A DNA stretch of 64,000 bases from CAJQQK01 sp963696075 (lineage in GTDB: Bacteria; Pseudomonadota; Alphaproteobacteria; Rhizobiales; Hyphomicrobiaceae), in contig CAVOJD010000031.1 of NCBI GenBank assembly GCA_963696075.1, forward strand, positions 1 to 64,000, read 5' to 3'. Below the pieces are notes generated by a model. That model did no database searches. It was not told the DNA's origin and was given only the letters and a program-made list of their open reading frames with translations. Positions 1 to 7,328 of the stretch are shown here, piece by piece. The stretch's first letter is position 1. The number at the start of each line of letters is the position of its first letter. The translations under genes were made by a program, and so were the position numbers.

Positions 1-339
1 AAGGTGTTGGTGCATCTCGTCGACGTCAATGATGAGGATGTCGCGGAGAGCTATCGCATCGTGCGGGAAGAGCTGCTGGCCTATGATGCCGGCCTCGATG
101 ACAAGTCCGAGATCGTTGCCCTGTCCAAGGCCGAAACCGTGGATGATGAGACCTATCAGGAGAAGGCTCGCGCGCTTGGCGCGGCCAGCGGGCGGGCGCC
201 GCTCAAGCTTTCGGCGGCAACGAACGGTGGCGTGAAGGAACTTGTGTATCTGATTGCGCAGACCATCAAGAGCGAGCGGCAGCAGGCGGCGGAGGCCAAG
301 GCTCCGCGGTCCCCGAAGCCGGAATGGTCACCGCTGTGA
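1..339 (+). CDS. obgE: GTPase ObgE/CgtA, C-terminal fragment
   Basis: The window opens inside this gene; only the last 112 codons are present. Obg is an essential GTPase acting in late 50S ribosome assembly and stress control. The fragment covers the end of the G domain: the segment LVHLVDVNDEDV, a G4-like motif reading ALSKAE (usually NKxD, so it is divergent here) and a G5-like LSAATNGG, followed by a short charged tail ending PEWSPL. The following genes proB and proA are the usual alphaproteobacterial neighbours, which supports the assignment. The 5' end, the glycine-rich Obg fold and the P-loop lie outside the window. Confidence 0.88.
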   Translation, partial: KVLVHLVDVNDEDVAESYRIVREELLAYDAGLDDKSEIVALSKAETVDDETYQEKARALGAASGRAPLKLSAATNGGVKELVYLIAQTIKSERQQAAEAKAPRSPKPEWSPL

Positions 340-356
340 CGACGGGCGAGGGCGGC

Positions 357-1565
357 ATGGCGGACTTGGGCAATGGTGATCGTGAGGGCGGCGCGGGGCC
401 AGCCGACGGCCGCCTGAGATCTGGGTCCGAGGTGTGGCAGAGCGCTCAGCGCATCGTCGTCAAGATCGGCTCGTCGCTGCTGGTTGATCGCGACAGCGGT
501 CGGGTGCGATCGGCGTGGCTCAATTCGCTTGGTGATGACATTGCCGGGCTTCGCCGAGCCGGAAAACAGGTGGTGCTGGTGTCTTCCGGCGCCATCGCGC
601 TGGGGCGGCGCATTCTGCACTTGCCGCAAGGCCCGCTCGAACTCGAGCAAAGCCAGGCAGCGGCGTCCGTCGGACAGATCTCGCTCGCGCATGCCTATCA
701 AGAGGTCTTTCTACAGCGCGGGCTGACGACGGCGCAGATCCTACTTACGCTTGGGGATACAGAAGAACGGCGGCGCTATCTGAATGCGCGCCGGACGATT
801 GATACGTTGCTTGGTCATGGCGCGGTTCCGGTCGTCAACGAGAACGATACGGTTGCAACAAGCGAGATCCGCTACGGCGATAACGACCGGTTGTCGGCGC
901 GGGTTGCGAGCATGATCAGTGCGGACTGCCTGGTGCTGCTGTCTGATATCGACGGGCTGTATACCGCGCCGCCGGGAGCGGGAGCGGAGGCCCGGCGGCT
1001 CGATGTGGTGGAGGCAATCACGCCTGAAATCGAGGCGATGGCAGGGGATGCGGGCTCCGAGTTGTCGCGGGGCGGCATGGTGACGAAGATCGAGGCGGCG
1101 AAGATTGCGCGGGCGGCCGGCACGGCCATGGTCATCGCGCATGGGCAAGGATTGCATCCCATTGCGCAGCTCGACGGGCCGGCGCCGTGCACCTGGTTCC
1201 TGGCGCCGTCCGATCCAGTGACGGCGCGCAAGCGGTGGATTGCGGGGCAGCTTGAGCCGCGCGGCGCGGTTGTGATCGATGCGGGGGCGGAGCGCGCGCT
1301 CGGGCGTGGCAACAGTCTGCTGCCGGCCGGCGTTACGGCGGTCGAGGGAGATTTCAGCCGGGGTGATCTGGTTCGGATACTTGGCGTCGACCGGCGTGAG
1401 GTGGGGCGCGGGCTGATTGCCTATGCGAACGAAGATGCAGTTCGTATTATCGGTCGCAAGACGGATGAGATTGCCGCGATCCTTGGTTTTCGCGGTCGGA
1501 CGGCGCTGGTCCATCGCGATGACCTGACGCTGCATGGCACAGTCCAACGGGAGGCTGGCAAATGA
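357..1565 (+). CDS. proB: Glutamate 5-kinase
   Basis: Phosphorylates L-glutamate to gamma-glutamyl phosphate, the first step of proline synthesis, in the cytoplasm. Visible amino-acid-kinase motifs are VVKIGSS near residue 36, LVSSGAIALG, the glutamate-loop segment VVNENDTVAT, GDNDRLSARVA and LLSDIDGLY, then GGMVTKIEAA. The last ~80 residues form the PUA domain common in ProB. About 402 residues, slightly longer than E. coli ProB (367). I chose ATG 357 because GAGG lies just upstream and it clears the obgE stop; an in-frame ATG at 324 would overlap obgE by 16 bases. The stop overlaps the proA start as ATGA, so translation is probably coupled. Confidence 0.95.
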   Translation: MADLGNGDREGGAGPADGRLRSGSEVWQSAQRIVVKIGSSLLVDRDSGRVRSAWLNSLGDDIAGLRRAGKQVVLVSSGAIALGRRILHLPQGPLELEQSQAAASVGQISLAHAYQEVFLQRGLTTAQILLTLGDTEERRRYLNARRTIDTLLGHGAVPVVNENDTVATSEIRYGDNDRLSARVASMISADCLVLLSDIDGLYTAPPGAGAEARRLDVVEAITPEIEAMAGDAGSELSRGGMVTKIEAAKIARAAGTAMVIAHGQGLHPIAQLDGPAPCTWFLAPSDPVTARKRWIAGQLEPRGAVVIDAGAERALGRGNSLLPAGVTAVEGDFSRGDLVRILGVDRREVGRGLIAYANEDAVRIIGRKTDEIAAILGFRGRTALVHRDDLTLHGTVQREAGK

Positions 1566-2848
1566 ACAGAGTAGACCGGGTCACGGCCGACACAAGGGAG
1601 CTGATGGCCGGCATTGGCGCCCGGGCGCGGGAAGCTCAGCGGCGGCTTGCCCAGGCCGACAGGACTGAAAAGGACGAGGCGCTGATCAAGGCTGCCGATG
1701 CGCTTGAGGCGTCGACAGGGGAAATTCTGGCAGCCAATGAGAAAGACCTCGCGGCTGCCCGGGAGGCGGGACGGCCGGCTGCGTTTGTTGACCGGCTGAC
1801 GCTGACGCCTGAGCGGATCAAGGCGATCGGCGATGGGCTGCGCGCGATCGCTGATCTCGCGGACCCGGTCGGTGAGGTGATTGCAGAGTGGCGCCGGCCT
1901 AATCAGCTCAAGATCGAGCGCGTGCGCACGCCGCTCGGTGTCATCGGCGTCATTTTCGAGAGCCGTCCGAATGTGACGGCGGATGCCGGCGCGTTGTGCC
2001 TGAAGGCTGGCAATGCGGCGATCCTGAGGGGCGGTTCGGAGAGTTTTCATTCCTCCAGCGCTATTCATCGCGCACTTGTCGCCGGGCTTGAGGCGGCGGG
2101 ATTGCCGGCGGACGCCATTCAACTGGTGCCGACGACGGACCGGGCGGCGGTTGGTGAAATGCTCAAGGGCCTCGACGGCGCGCTGGACGTGATCGTGCCG
2201 AGGGGTGGCAAGAGCCTGGTGGAGCGCGTTCAGAACGAGGCGCGGGTGCCGGTCTTCGCGCACCTGGAAGGGATCTGTCACGTCTATCTGGATCGCGGCG
2301 CCGATCTCGACGATGCGATACCTGTGATCCTCAATTCGAAGATGCGACGGACCGGAATCTGCGGGGCGGCGGAGACGCTGCTGGTCGATACGGGGGCGCC
2401 GGAGGGCCATCTGGCGGCGGCGGTGAAGGCGCTGCTGGAGGCGGGATGCGAAGTTCGCGGTGATGATGCGACGCAGGCGGTCGATGATCGCGTGAAGCCG
2501 GCGAGCGAGGCGGATTGGGGTACGGAGTACCTCGATGCAATCATTTCGGTTAAAACCGTCGATGGTGTCGATGAGGCCATCCGGCATATCGCGCGCTACG
2601 GGTCGAACCATACCGACTGCATTCTGAGCGAATGCTATGGGACGGCGGCGCAGTTTCTGGGGCGGGTCGATTCGGCGATCGTGCTCCACAATGCCTCGAC
2701 GCAGTTCGCGGACGGGGGCGAGTTCGGGATGGGCGCTGAAATCGGTATTGCCACGGGCAAGATGCATGCGCGGGGACCGGTCGGTGTGGAGCAGTTAACC
2801 AGCTTCAAATACGTTGTGCGCGGCGCCGGGCAGGTTCGTCCAGTCTAG
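1562..2848 (+). CDS. proA: Gamma-glutamyl phosphate reductase
   Basis: NADPH-dependent reduction of gamma-glutamyl phosphate to glutamate semialdehyde, second step of proline synthesis. At 428 residues it has normal family length. The aldehyde-dehydrogenase-like fold is recognisable from PLGVIGVIFESRPNVTADA near 125-142, GGSESFHSS, VIVPRGGKSLV and the catalytic cysteine in RRTGICGAAETLL (about C267), ending with the GPVGVEQLTSFKYVV segment characteristic of ProA. Starts with ATG overlapping the proB stop by four bases (ATGA). The two enzymes usually work together because gamma-glutamyl phosphate is labile. Confidence 0.97.
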   Translation: MNRVDRVTADTRELMAGIGARAREAQRRLAQADRTEKDEALIKAADALEASTGEILAANEKDLAAAREAGRPAAFVDRLTLTPERIKAIGDGLRAIADLADPVGEVIAEWRRPNQLKIERVRTPLGVIGVIFESRPNVTADAGALCLKAGNAAILRGGSESFHSSSAIHRALVAGLEAAGLPADAIQLVPTTDRAAVGEMLKGLDGALDVIVPRGGKSLVERVQNEARVPVFAHLEGICHVYLDRGADLDDAIPVILNSKMRRTGICGAAETLLVDTGAPEGHLAAAVKALLEAGCEVRGDDATQAVDDRVKPASEADWGTEYLDAIISVKTVDGVDEAIRHIARYGSNHTDCILSECYGTAAQFLGRVDSAIVLHNASTQFADGGEFGMGAEIGIATGKMHARGPVGVEQLTSFKYVVRGAGQVRPV

Positions 2849-2918
2849 CTGCAGGAATGGGACATGACCCGGGCAACGCGTCCGTCGTGGCGCGCGAGCC
2901 GAGGTTCGCCGGGACGAG

Positions 2919-3596
2919 ATGGTCGCCCGGGCGCGAATGGGATGGACGGATTTGGCTTTAAAGAGTGCCTCGGAGCGGTTCGGGTCGATCCGGGCAAAGC
3001 CGCCACTGGTTGGGCCGGGGCAGCGCATCGGGCTTCTCGGTGGATCGTTCAATCCGCCGCATGCCGCGCATCGGCTGATCACGCACACGGCGCTCCGGCG
3101 GCTGCAACTTGACGCCGTCTGGTGGGTAGTGACGCCCGGTAACCCGCTCAAATCACATGATGAATTGGCCTCTCTGAGTGAGCGGCTGCAACTCTGCCAG
3201 GCGATGGCGGGCGGCGACCCCAGGATCAAGATCACAAGTTTTGAGTCTGATCTGTCATCGGCCTATACGGCGGCCACTCTCGTGTTTCTGACGCGGCGTT
3301 TTCCGACCGTTCGCTTTGTGTGGCTGATGGGGGCGGACAATCTGGCAACATTTCACAAGTGGCAGGAGTGGGAGGGGATCGCGGCATCTATGCCGATCGC
3401 GGTAGTCGACCGGCCGCACTGGCGCCTCAAGTCAATGGCCGGTCAGGCGGCGGAGCGGTTTCGTGATGCCTTTGTTCCCGAATCAATGGCGCGCAAGTTG
3501 CCGCTGTTGGCGGCGCCGGCCTGGACGTTTCTGACCGGCCCTTTGTCGGAGCTATCGTCAACGGCCATACGGGCGGCGAGACGTTGTAATCATTGA
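2919..3596 (+). CDS. nadD: Nicotinate-nucleotide adenylyltransferase
   Basis: Transfers AMP from ATP to nicotinate mononucleotide to give deamido-NAD, a core step of NAD synthesis. The nucleotidyltransferase signature GGSFNPPHAAH is at about 41-51 (the more usual form ends GH) and the C-terminal SSTAIR motif is at about 213-218. The region WWVVTPGNPLK and WLMGADNL also match NadD. 225 residues including ~35 N-terminal residues with no obvious function; an internal ATG at 2937 is an alternative start. It lies 70 bases after proA in the same direction, as in many alphaproteobacteria. Confidence 0.95.
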   Translation: MVARARMGWTDLALKSASERFGSIRAKPPLVGPGQRIGLLGGSFNPPHAAHRLITHTALRRLQLDAVWWVVTPGNPLKSHDELASLSERLQLCQAMAGGDPRIKITSFESDLSSAYTAATLVFLTRRFPTVRFVWLMGADNLATFHKWQEWEGIAASMPIAVVDRPHWRLKSMAGQAAERFRDAFVPESMARKLPLLAAPAWTFLTGPLSELSSTAIRAARRCNH

Positions 3597-3688
3597 GTTT
3601 ATTTCGATTTTGTGCCGCATGAGACGAATGATCCCGGTCATGAATTCGTCAGGATGTCGTTCCAAACTCGTTGCCGGTTGATGGAATA

Positions 3689-3705
3689 CAACCTATTGTA
3701 GGTTG
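3689..3705. promoter_or_regulatory. Short perfect inverted repeat upstream of rsfS
   Basis: Arms caaccta and taggttg are separated by ttg, in the 215-base gap between nadD and rsfS. No T-run follows, so it is not a convincing intrinsic terminator; an operator or a 5'-leader hairpin for rsfS-rlmH is possible. Function is not shown by the sequence. Confidence 0.3.
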
Positions 3706-3811
3706 GTGGTGCCGGTGTCATATGACCGGGATCGGAGGGCGGTGCTTATAGGCTCCCGCTATTCGGTGAATGCACTCAAGGGATTAACGGCTATAGGAAC
3801 GACAGCCAACA

Positions 3812-4225
3812 ATGCCAACGCTCCAAGGCGATGCCATGCCCGGCATGCCTAAGCCTCAGGCCGTGTCGCATGACATGGATGCTGAAGGCCTCCTGCGCGA
3901 GGTCATCCAAATTCTCGACGATGCGAAAGCGGATGATGTCGTAACAATTCAACTCAGCGGAAAATCCTCGGTTGCCGACTATATGGTGATCGCCTCGGGG
4001 CGGTCTGACCGCCATGTCGGCGCGATCGCTGATCAGGTTCAGCGCCGGCTCAAGGAAATCAAGTACAGTCAGGTCCGTGTCGAAGGTCAGCCGCAGAACG
4101 ACTGGGTGCTGATCGACGTCGGTGATCTGATCGTGCACGTGTTCCGGCCCGAAGTCCGCGAGTTCTACAATCTCGAGAAAATGTGGATGGCGGACACGTC
4201 GATGGACGGTAGCGCCACGCACTGA
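3812..4225 (+). CDS. rsfS: Ribosomal silencing factor RsfS
   Basis: RsfS (Iojap/DUF143) binds uL14 on the 50S subunit and blocks subunit joining when nutrients are short. The core matches the family: DAKADDVVTIQLSGKSSVADYMVIASGRSDRHVGAIADQV (quoted in parts: VTIQLSGKSSVADYMVIASG, then SDRHVGAIADQV), then QNDWVLIDVGDLIVHVF and REFYNLEKMW. 137 residues from ATG 3812; ATG 3836 and ATG 3845 are possible later starts because the first ~20 residues are not part of the domain. Followed by rlmH after 47 bases, the standard pairing. Confidence 0.95.
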   Translation: MPTLQGDAMPGMPKPQAVSHDMDAEGLLREVIQILDDAKADDVVTIQLSGKSSVADYMVIASGRSDRHVGAIADQVQRRLKEIKYSQVRVEGQPQNDWVLIDVGDLIVHVFRPEVREFYNLEKMWMADTSMDGSATH

Positions 4226-4272
4226 CGCGCGCCGGCCGGGTTTCTTCTTCTCCAGCCGCTTGAGGCACGACC

Positions 4273-4758
4273 ATGCGCGTCAAACTACTGGCGGTCGGCC
4301 GGCTGAAACGCGGCGGTGGGGAAGCAGACCTTACCGCGCGTTATCACGAGCGGTTTGATGCGGCAGGCCGCCAGATCGGCCTTGGTCCTCTGGCGCAGAT
4401 TGAGCTTGGCGAATCGAAGGCCGGCGATGTTGCTACGCGCCGTGACGATGAAGCCCAGCGTCTGCTTGGGCGGGTCGATGCCGTGGCGCGACGTATCGTG
4501 CTCGATGAGCATGGGCGTACGTTTTCAAGCACGGCGTTCGCGGATCTCATTGGCCGAATGCGTGATGATGGTGTCGCGGAGGCCGCCTTTTTTATCGGTG
4601 GCCCGGACGGACATGGTGCGGCTTTGCTTGAGAGCGCCGACGAGCGGCTGTCGCTTGGGGCGATGACGCTGCCGCACGGGATCGCGCGCGTGGTCCTGCT
4701 GGAACAGCTTTACCGCGCCGTCACGATCCTTTCGAACCATCCCTATCATCGCGCTTGA
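4273..4758 (+). CDS. rlmH: 23S rRNA (pseudouridine1915-N3)-methyltransferase
   Basis: SPOUT-class methyltransferase that modifies pseudouridine 1915 of 23S rRNA in helix 69 of the assembled 70S ribosome. 161 residues against about 155 in E. coli. The trefoil-knot SAM site is visible as AFFIGGPDGHG (about 106-115), followed by SLGAMTLPHGIARVVLLEQLYRA (in parts: SLGAMTLPHG, LLEQLYRA) and the family-defining C-terminal HPYHRA. Last gene of the housekeeping block; the genes that often follow in related genomes (a peptidase-type EnvC homolog, ctpA) are absent here. Confidence 0.96.
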   Translation: MRVKLLAVGRLKRGGGEADLTARYHERFDAAGRQIGLGPLAQIELGESKAGDVATRRDDEAQRLLGRVDAVARRIVLDEHGRTFSSTAFADLIGRMRDDGVAEAAFFIGGPDGHGAALLESADERLSLGAMTLPHGIARVVLLEQLYRAVTILSNHPYHRA

Positions 4759-4781
4759 GAGGCGGGTGATTCCCCGCTCGA

Positions 4782-5609
4782 TCAGTTGCGTTCCGCGACC
4801 CAGTCGATGACGCGGACGGGTAACGTGCGGCGTGCGATGGCGGCCATGTAGGTTGGGACCGTCACATAGTAGCGCGCCTTCGGGCGCGGGCTTTCGACGG
4901 CGTGGACGAGTTTCTTTGCGACGGCCTCGGGGGGCAGCTTGAAGGTTTGCTTGCCGCCGTTTTCGAGGCCCGTGATCAGCCGATTGTAGCGGTCGCGGTG
5001 GGGTGAACTCTCAAAGTCTATCCAGCGCCGCGCAGAGGCGAGCGCGCGATCGATGAATTTGGTGTCGATCGGGCCGGGCTCGATCAGGCTGACTGCAATG
5101 CCGGTGCCCTTGAGTTCGAGGCGCAGGGTGTCGCTCAGGGCTTCGAGAGCGAATTTGGAGGCGCAATAGGCGCCACGGTAGGGGGCTGCGATCAGGCCCA
5201 GCACGGAAGAGCAATTGACGATGCGGCCGTGGCCGGCCTTGCGCATTGCGGGAATGACGGCGCGGGTCAACTGATGTGTTCCGAAAACGTTGGCGTCGAA
5301 CTGGGCTGTGAGCGCTTCGCGGCTGAGGTCTTCAAGGGCGCCCGGTTGGCCATAGGCGGCGTTATTGAACAGGGCATCAAGGCGGCCATCGGTGGCGTTC
5401 AGGACGTGTCCGGCGCAGGCCTCGATCGAGGCTGGATCGGTGAGCTCGATCGGGAGAGCTTCGATGCGCTCGTCGTCACGCAGGCGGGCAAGGTCATCGG
5501 CGGTGCGGGCGGTGGCGAAGACGCGCCAGCCGCGATCACGCAGCATGCGTGCAGAGGCAAGGCCGATGCCGGAAGAGCAGCCGGTGATCAGGATCGTGGA
5601 TTTTTGCAT
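4782..5609 (-). CDS. SDR family oxidoreductase
   Basis: Classical short-chain dehydrogenase/reductase of 275 residues, probably NADP-dependent, substrate unknown. TGCSSGIG (9-16) binds the cofactor, NNAAYG (82-87) is the structural motif, the catalytic Ser is in NCSSVLG (about 134) and YxxxK is Y148/K152 (AYCASK). The C-terminal region (MAAIARRTLPVRVIDWV) resembles SDRs acting on retinol- or steroid-like hydrophobic substrates, an inference only. ATG 5609 is preferred to the upstream in-frame start at 5693, which would add 28 proline- and arginine-rich residues and overlap the esterase gene. It faces rlmH tail to tail. Confidence 0.88.
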   Translation of the reverse strand: MQKSTILITGCSSGIGLASARMLRDRGWRVFATARTADDLARLRDDERIEALPIELTDPASIEACAGHVLNATDGRLDALFNNAAYGQPGALEDLSREALTAQFDANVFGTHQLTRAVIPAMRKAGHGRIVNCSSVLGLIAAPYRGAYCASKFALEALSDTLRLELKGTGIAVSLIEPGPIDTKFIDRALASARRWIDFESSPHRDRYNRLITGLENGGKQTFKLPPEAVAKKLVHAVESPRPKARYYVTVPTYMAAIARRTLPVRVIDWVAERN

Positions 5610-5667
5610 CGGGCGGCGGTCTCGTCGGCGTGGGTCTGGTTGGCGGGGCGCGCTTCCGGCTGTTCTA

Positions 5668-6378
5668 TCAGGGTTTGGCGCGGATGCGGGCAATCAACTT
5701 TTCGACGTCGGGCAAAATGCGGCTCACGATCGTCTCGACGCCTTGCTGGTTGGGATGGAGGGCGTCCTCCAGTTTCAGCTCCGGCTTGTCGATAACGCCT
5801 TCCATGAAAAAGGGATAATAGAGCGCGCCGTATTTCTCGCTGAGTTCGGGAAAGATCGCCTCGAAGGCCTTGGCGTAGTCCGGTCCCCAGTTTGCGAGCG
5901 CGCGCATGCCGGTAAGCAGGACCGGGAGATTGCGCTTCTTGAGGCGCGCGAGGATGTCTTCGAGGTTGTCGCGGGTGGTCTTCGGGGGGATGCCGCGGAG
6001 GACGTCGTTGGCGCCGAGTTCGAGGATGACGCCATCTGTTTCGGGCGGCACGGCCCAGTCGAAGCGGGCGCGTCCGCCGGCGGTGGTGTCGCCGGAGACA
6101 CCGGCGTTCGCGATGGCGACGTTGTGTCCGCGTTTTTTCAGGGCGGCTTCCAGGCGGCTCGCGAAGTCCTGACCCTGGGGCAGGCCGTAGCCGGCAGTGA
6201 GGCTGTCACCGAACGCGACGATGTGCAGTGTTTCGGCCGCGTTGGCGGTGGTGAGGGGTGTCATGACCCATATTGCGGCTAACATGATGGCCGAAATCAA
6301 GTGGCCGAGGCGGCTGGTCTGCGCACCGCGGGGCTTACATTTGATCCGGGGCAGGCTTACCTGCGTAAAGCGAGGCAT
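5668..6378 (-). CDS. tesA: TesA-like arylesterase/lysophospholipase (SGNH hydrolase)
   Basis: Periplasmic GDSL/SGNH esterase, related to E. coli TesA (thioesterase I / lysophospholipase L1). Signal region with a hydrophobic stretch at about 27-41 and a likely cut after ANAA (~48). Block I is FGDSL with Ser about 59, block II glycine AGVSGDT, block III GAND and block V DALHPN carrying the Asp and His. 236 residues. Transcribed divergently from a YbbA/YbbP-type ABC pair, exactly the arrangement of tesA-ybbA-ybbP in enterobacteria, which strengthens the call. The N-terminus is about 20 residues longer than a typical signal peptide, so a start further inside is possible. Confidence 0.9.
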   Translation of the reverse strand: MPRFTQVSLPRIKCKPRGAQTSRLGHLISAIMLAAIWVMTPLTTANAAETLHIVAFGDSLTAGYGLPQGQDFASRLEAALKKRGHNVAIANAGVSGDTTAGGRARFDWAVPPETDGVILELGANDVLRGIPPKTTRDNLEDILARLKKRNLPVLLTGMRALANWGPDYAKAFEAIFPELSEKYGALYYPFFMEGVIDKPELKLEDALHPNQQGVETIVSRILPDVEKLIARIRAKP

Positions 6379-6581
6379 GGTCGTTCTCCCTGGGCGTCCT
6401 GATTTCGTTCAACTATCCGGCATCTCTTCCGGCCGAAGGGGCCGGGTGGCGACTTGGCGTGACGGTTTCGTTAAGGAGATGGCGTCACTACGTTCGAACA
6501 AGGGCCGCCGACCAAAGTTTGCCATCTGATTCTGCGATCTGAATTGGGGCTGACGGCGGTGTGATGCAACGAAGGATGATG

Positions 6582-7328
6582 ATGACGCTCACTAGTCAGG
6601 GGTTGCGGGAGGCGACAGGGTCCAGCGAGCCGTCGCGCGAAGCGGTGGTCGCACTTGGCGATCTTCGTCTTACGCTTGAGAGCCGTGCGGGACCTGTTGA
6701 AATTCTCAGGGGGGTTTCGCTTGAGGTTCCGGCGGGGCGGTCCGTTGCAGTGGTCGGGCCGTCCGGTTCGGGGAAGACGTCTCTCCTGATGGTGATGGCG
6801 GGTCTCGAGCGTGCGACCAGCGGCAAGGTTCGTATCGTCGGGCAGGATTTCACGGCACTGTCGGAAGATCAACTGGCGGGCGTAAGGGGCCGGGATGTTG
6901 GAATCGTCTTCCAGTCGTTTCATCTGGTGCCGACGATGACGGCGTTTGAGAACGTCGCGTTGCCGCTGGAGTTGACGGGGCGTTCTGATGCACCGGAGCG
7001 GGCACGGTCGCTGCTCTCAGATGTCGGGCTTGGACGGCGGATGGATCATTACCCCGCGCAGCTTTCCGGCGGTGAACAGCAACGCGTCGCACTGGCCAGA
7101 GCGTTGGCGCCCAGGCCGCGGCTTCTGCTCGCGGATGAGCCGACCGGCAATCTCGACGGTCACACTGGAGACCAAGTGATTGATCTGTTGTTCCGGCTGC
7201 AGGTGCGCGACAACGCGACACTCGTTCTCGTTACGCATGATGAGGCGCTTGCCGAACGCTGCGACCGGGTCGTGAGGATGGCGGACGGCGAGATTGTTTC
7301 GACCACGACCGGTGGAACGCGGTCATGA
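6582..7328 (+). CDS. ybbA: ABC transporter ATP-binding protein (YbbA/LolD type)
   Basis: Nucleotide-binding subunit of a MacB/LolD-class ABC system. Walker A is GPSGSGKTS, Q-loop FQSFHLVPTMTA, signature LSGGEQQRVALARAL, Walker B LLLADEPTGNLD and switch His in LVTHDE. About 248 residues. Of the clustered starts at 6561-6582, ATG 6582 has AAGG six bases upstream and is chosen. The stop overlaps the next gene's ATG (ATGA), so it is coupled to the permease. In E. coli YbbA-YbbP is thought to export or extract envelope-associated molecules in connection with TesA; the substrate is unknown. Confidence 0.93.
   Translation: MTLTSQGLREATGSSEPSREAVVALGDLRLTLESRAGPVEILRGVSLEVPAGRSVAVVGPSGSGKTSLLMVMAGLERATSGKVRIVGQDFTALSEDQLAGVRGRDVGIVFQSFHLVPTMTAFENVALPLELTGRSDAPERARSLLSDVGLGRRMDHYPAQLSGGEQQRVALARALAPRPRLLLADEPTGNLDGHTGDQVIDLLFRLQVRDNATLVLVTHDEALAERCDRVVRMADGEIVSTTTGGTRS

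Noticed and set aside
1421..2767. Long minus-strand open frame opposite proA, and similar frames at 7160-8584, 50554-52164 and 60779-62110.
   Set aside because: They are antisense shadows of well-supported genes in GC-rich DNA; sequences are Arg/Pro/His rich and match no family.
5610..5693. Start of the SDR gene at 5693
   Set aside because: Would add 28 Pro/Arg-rich residues and overlap the esterase gene by 26 bases; the SDR fold starts at MQKSTIL from 5609.
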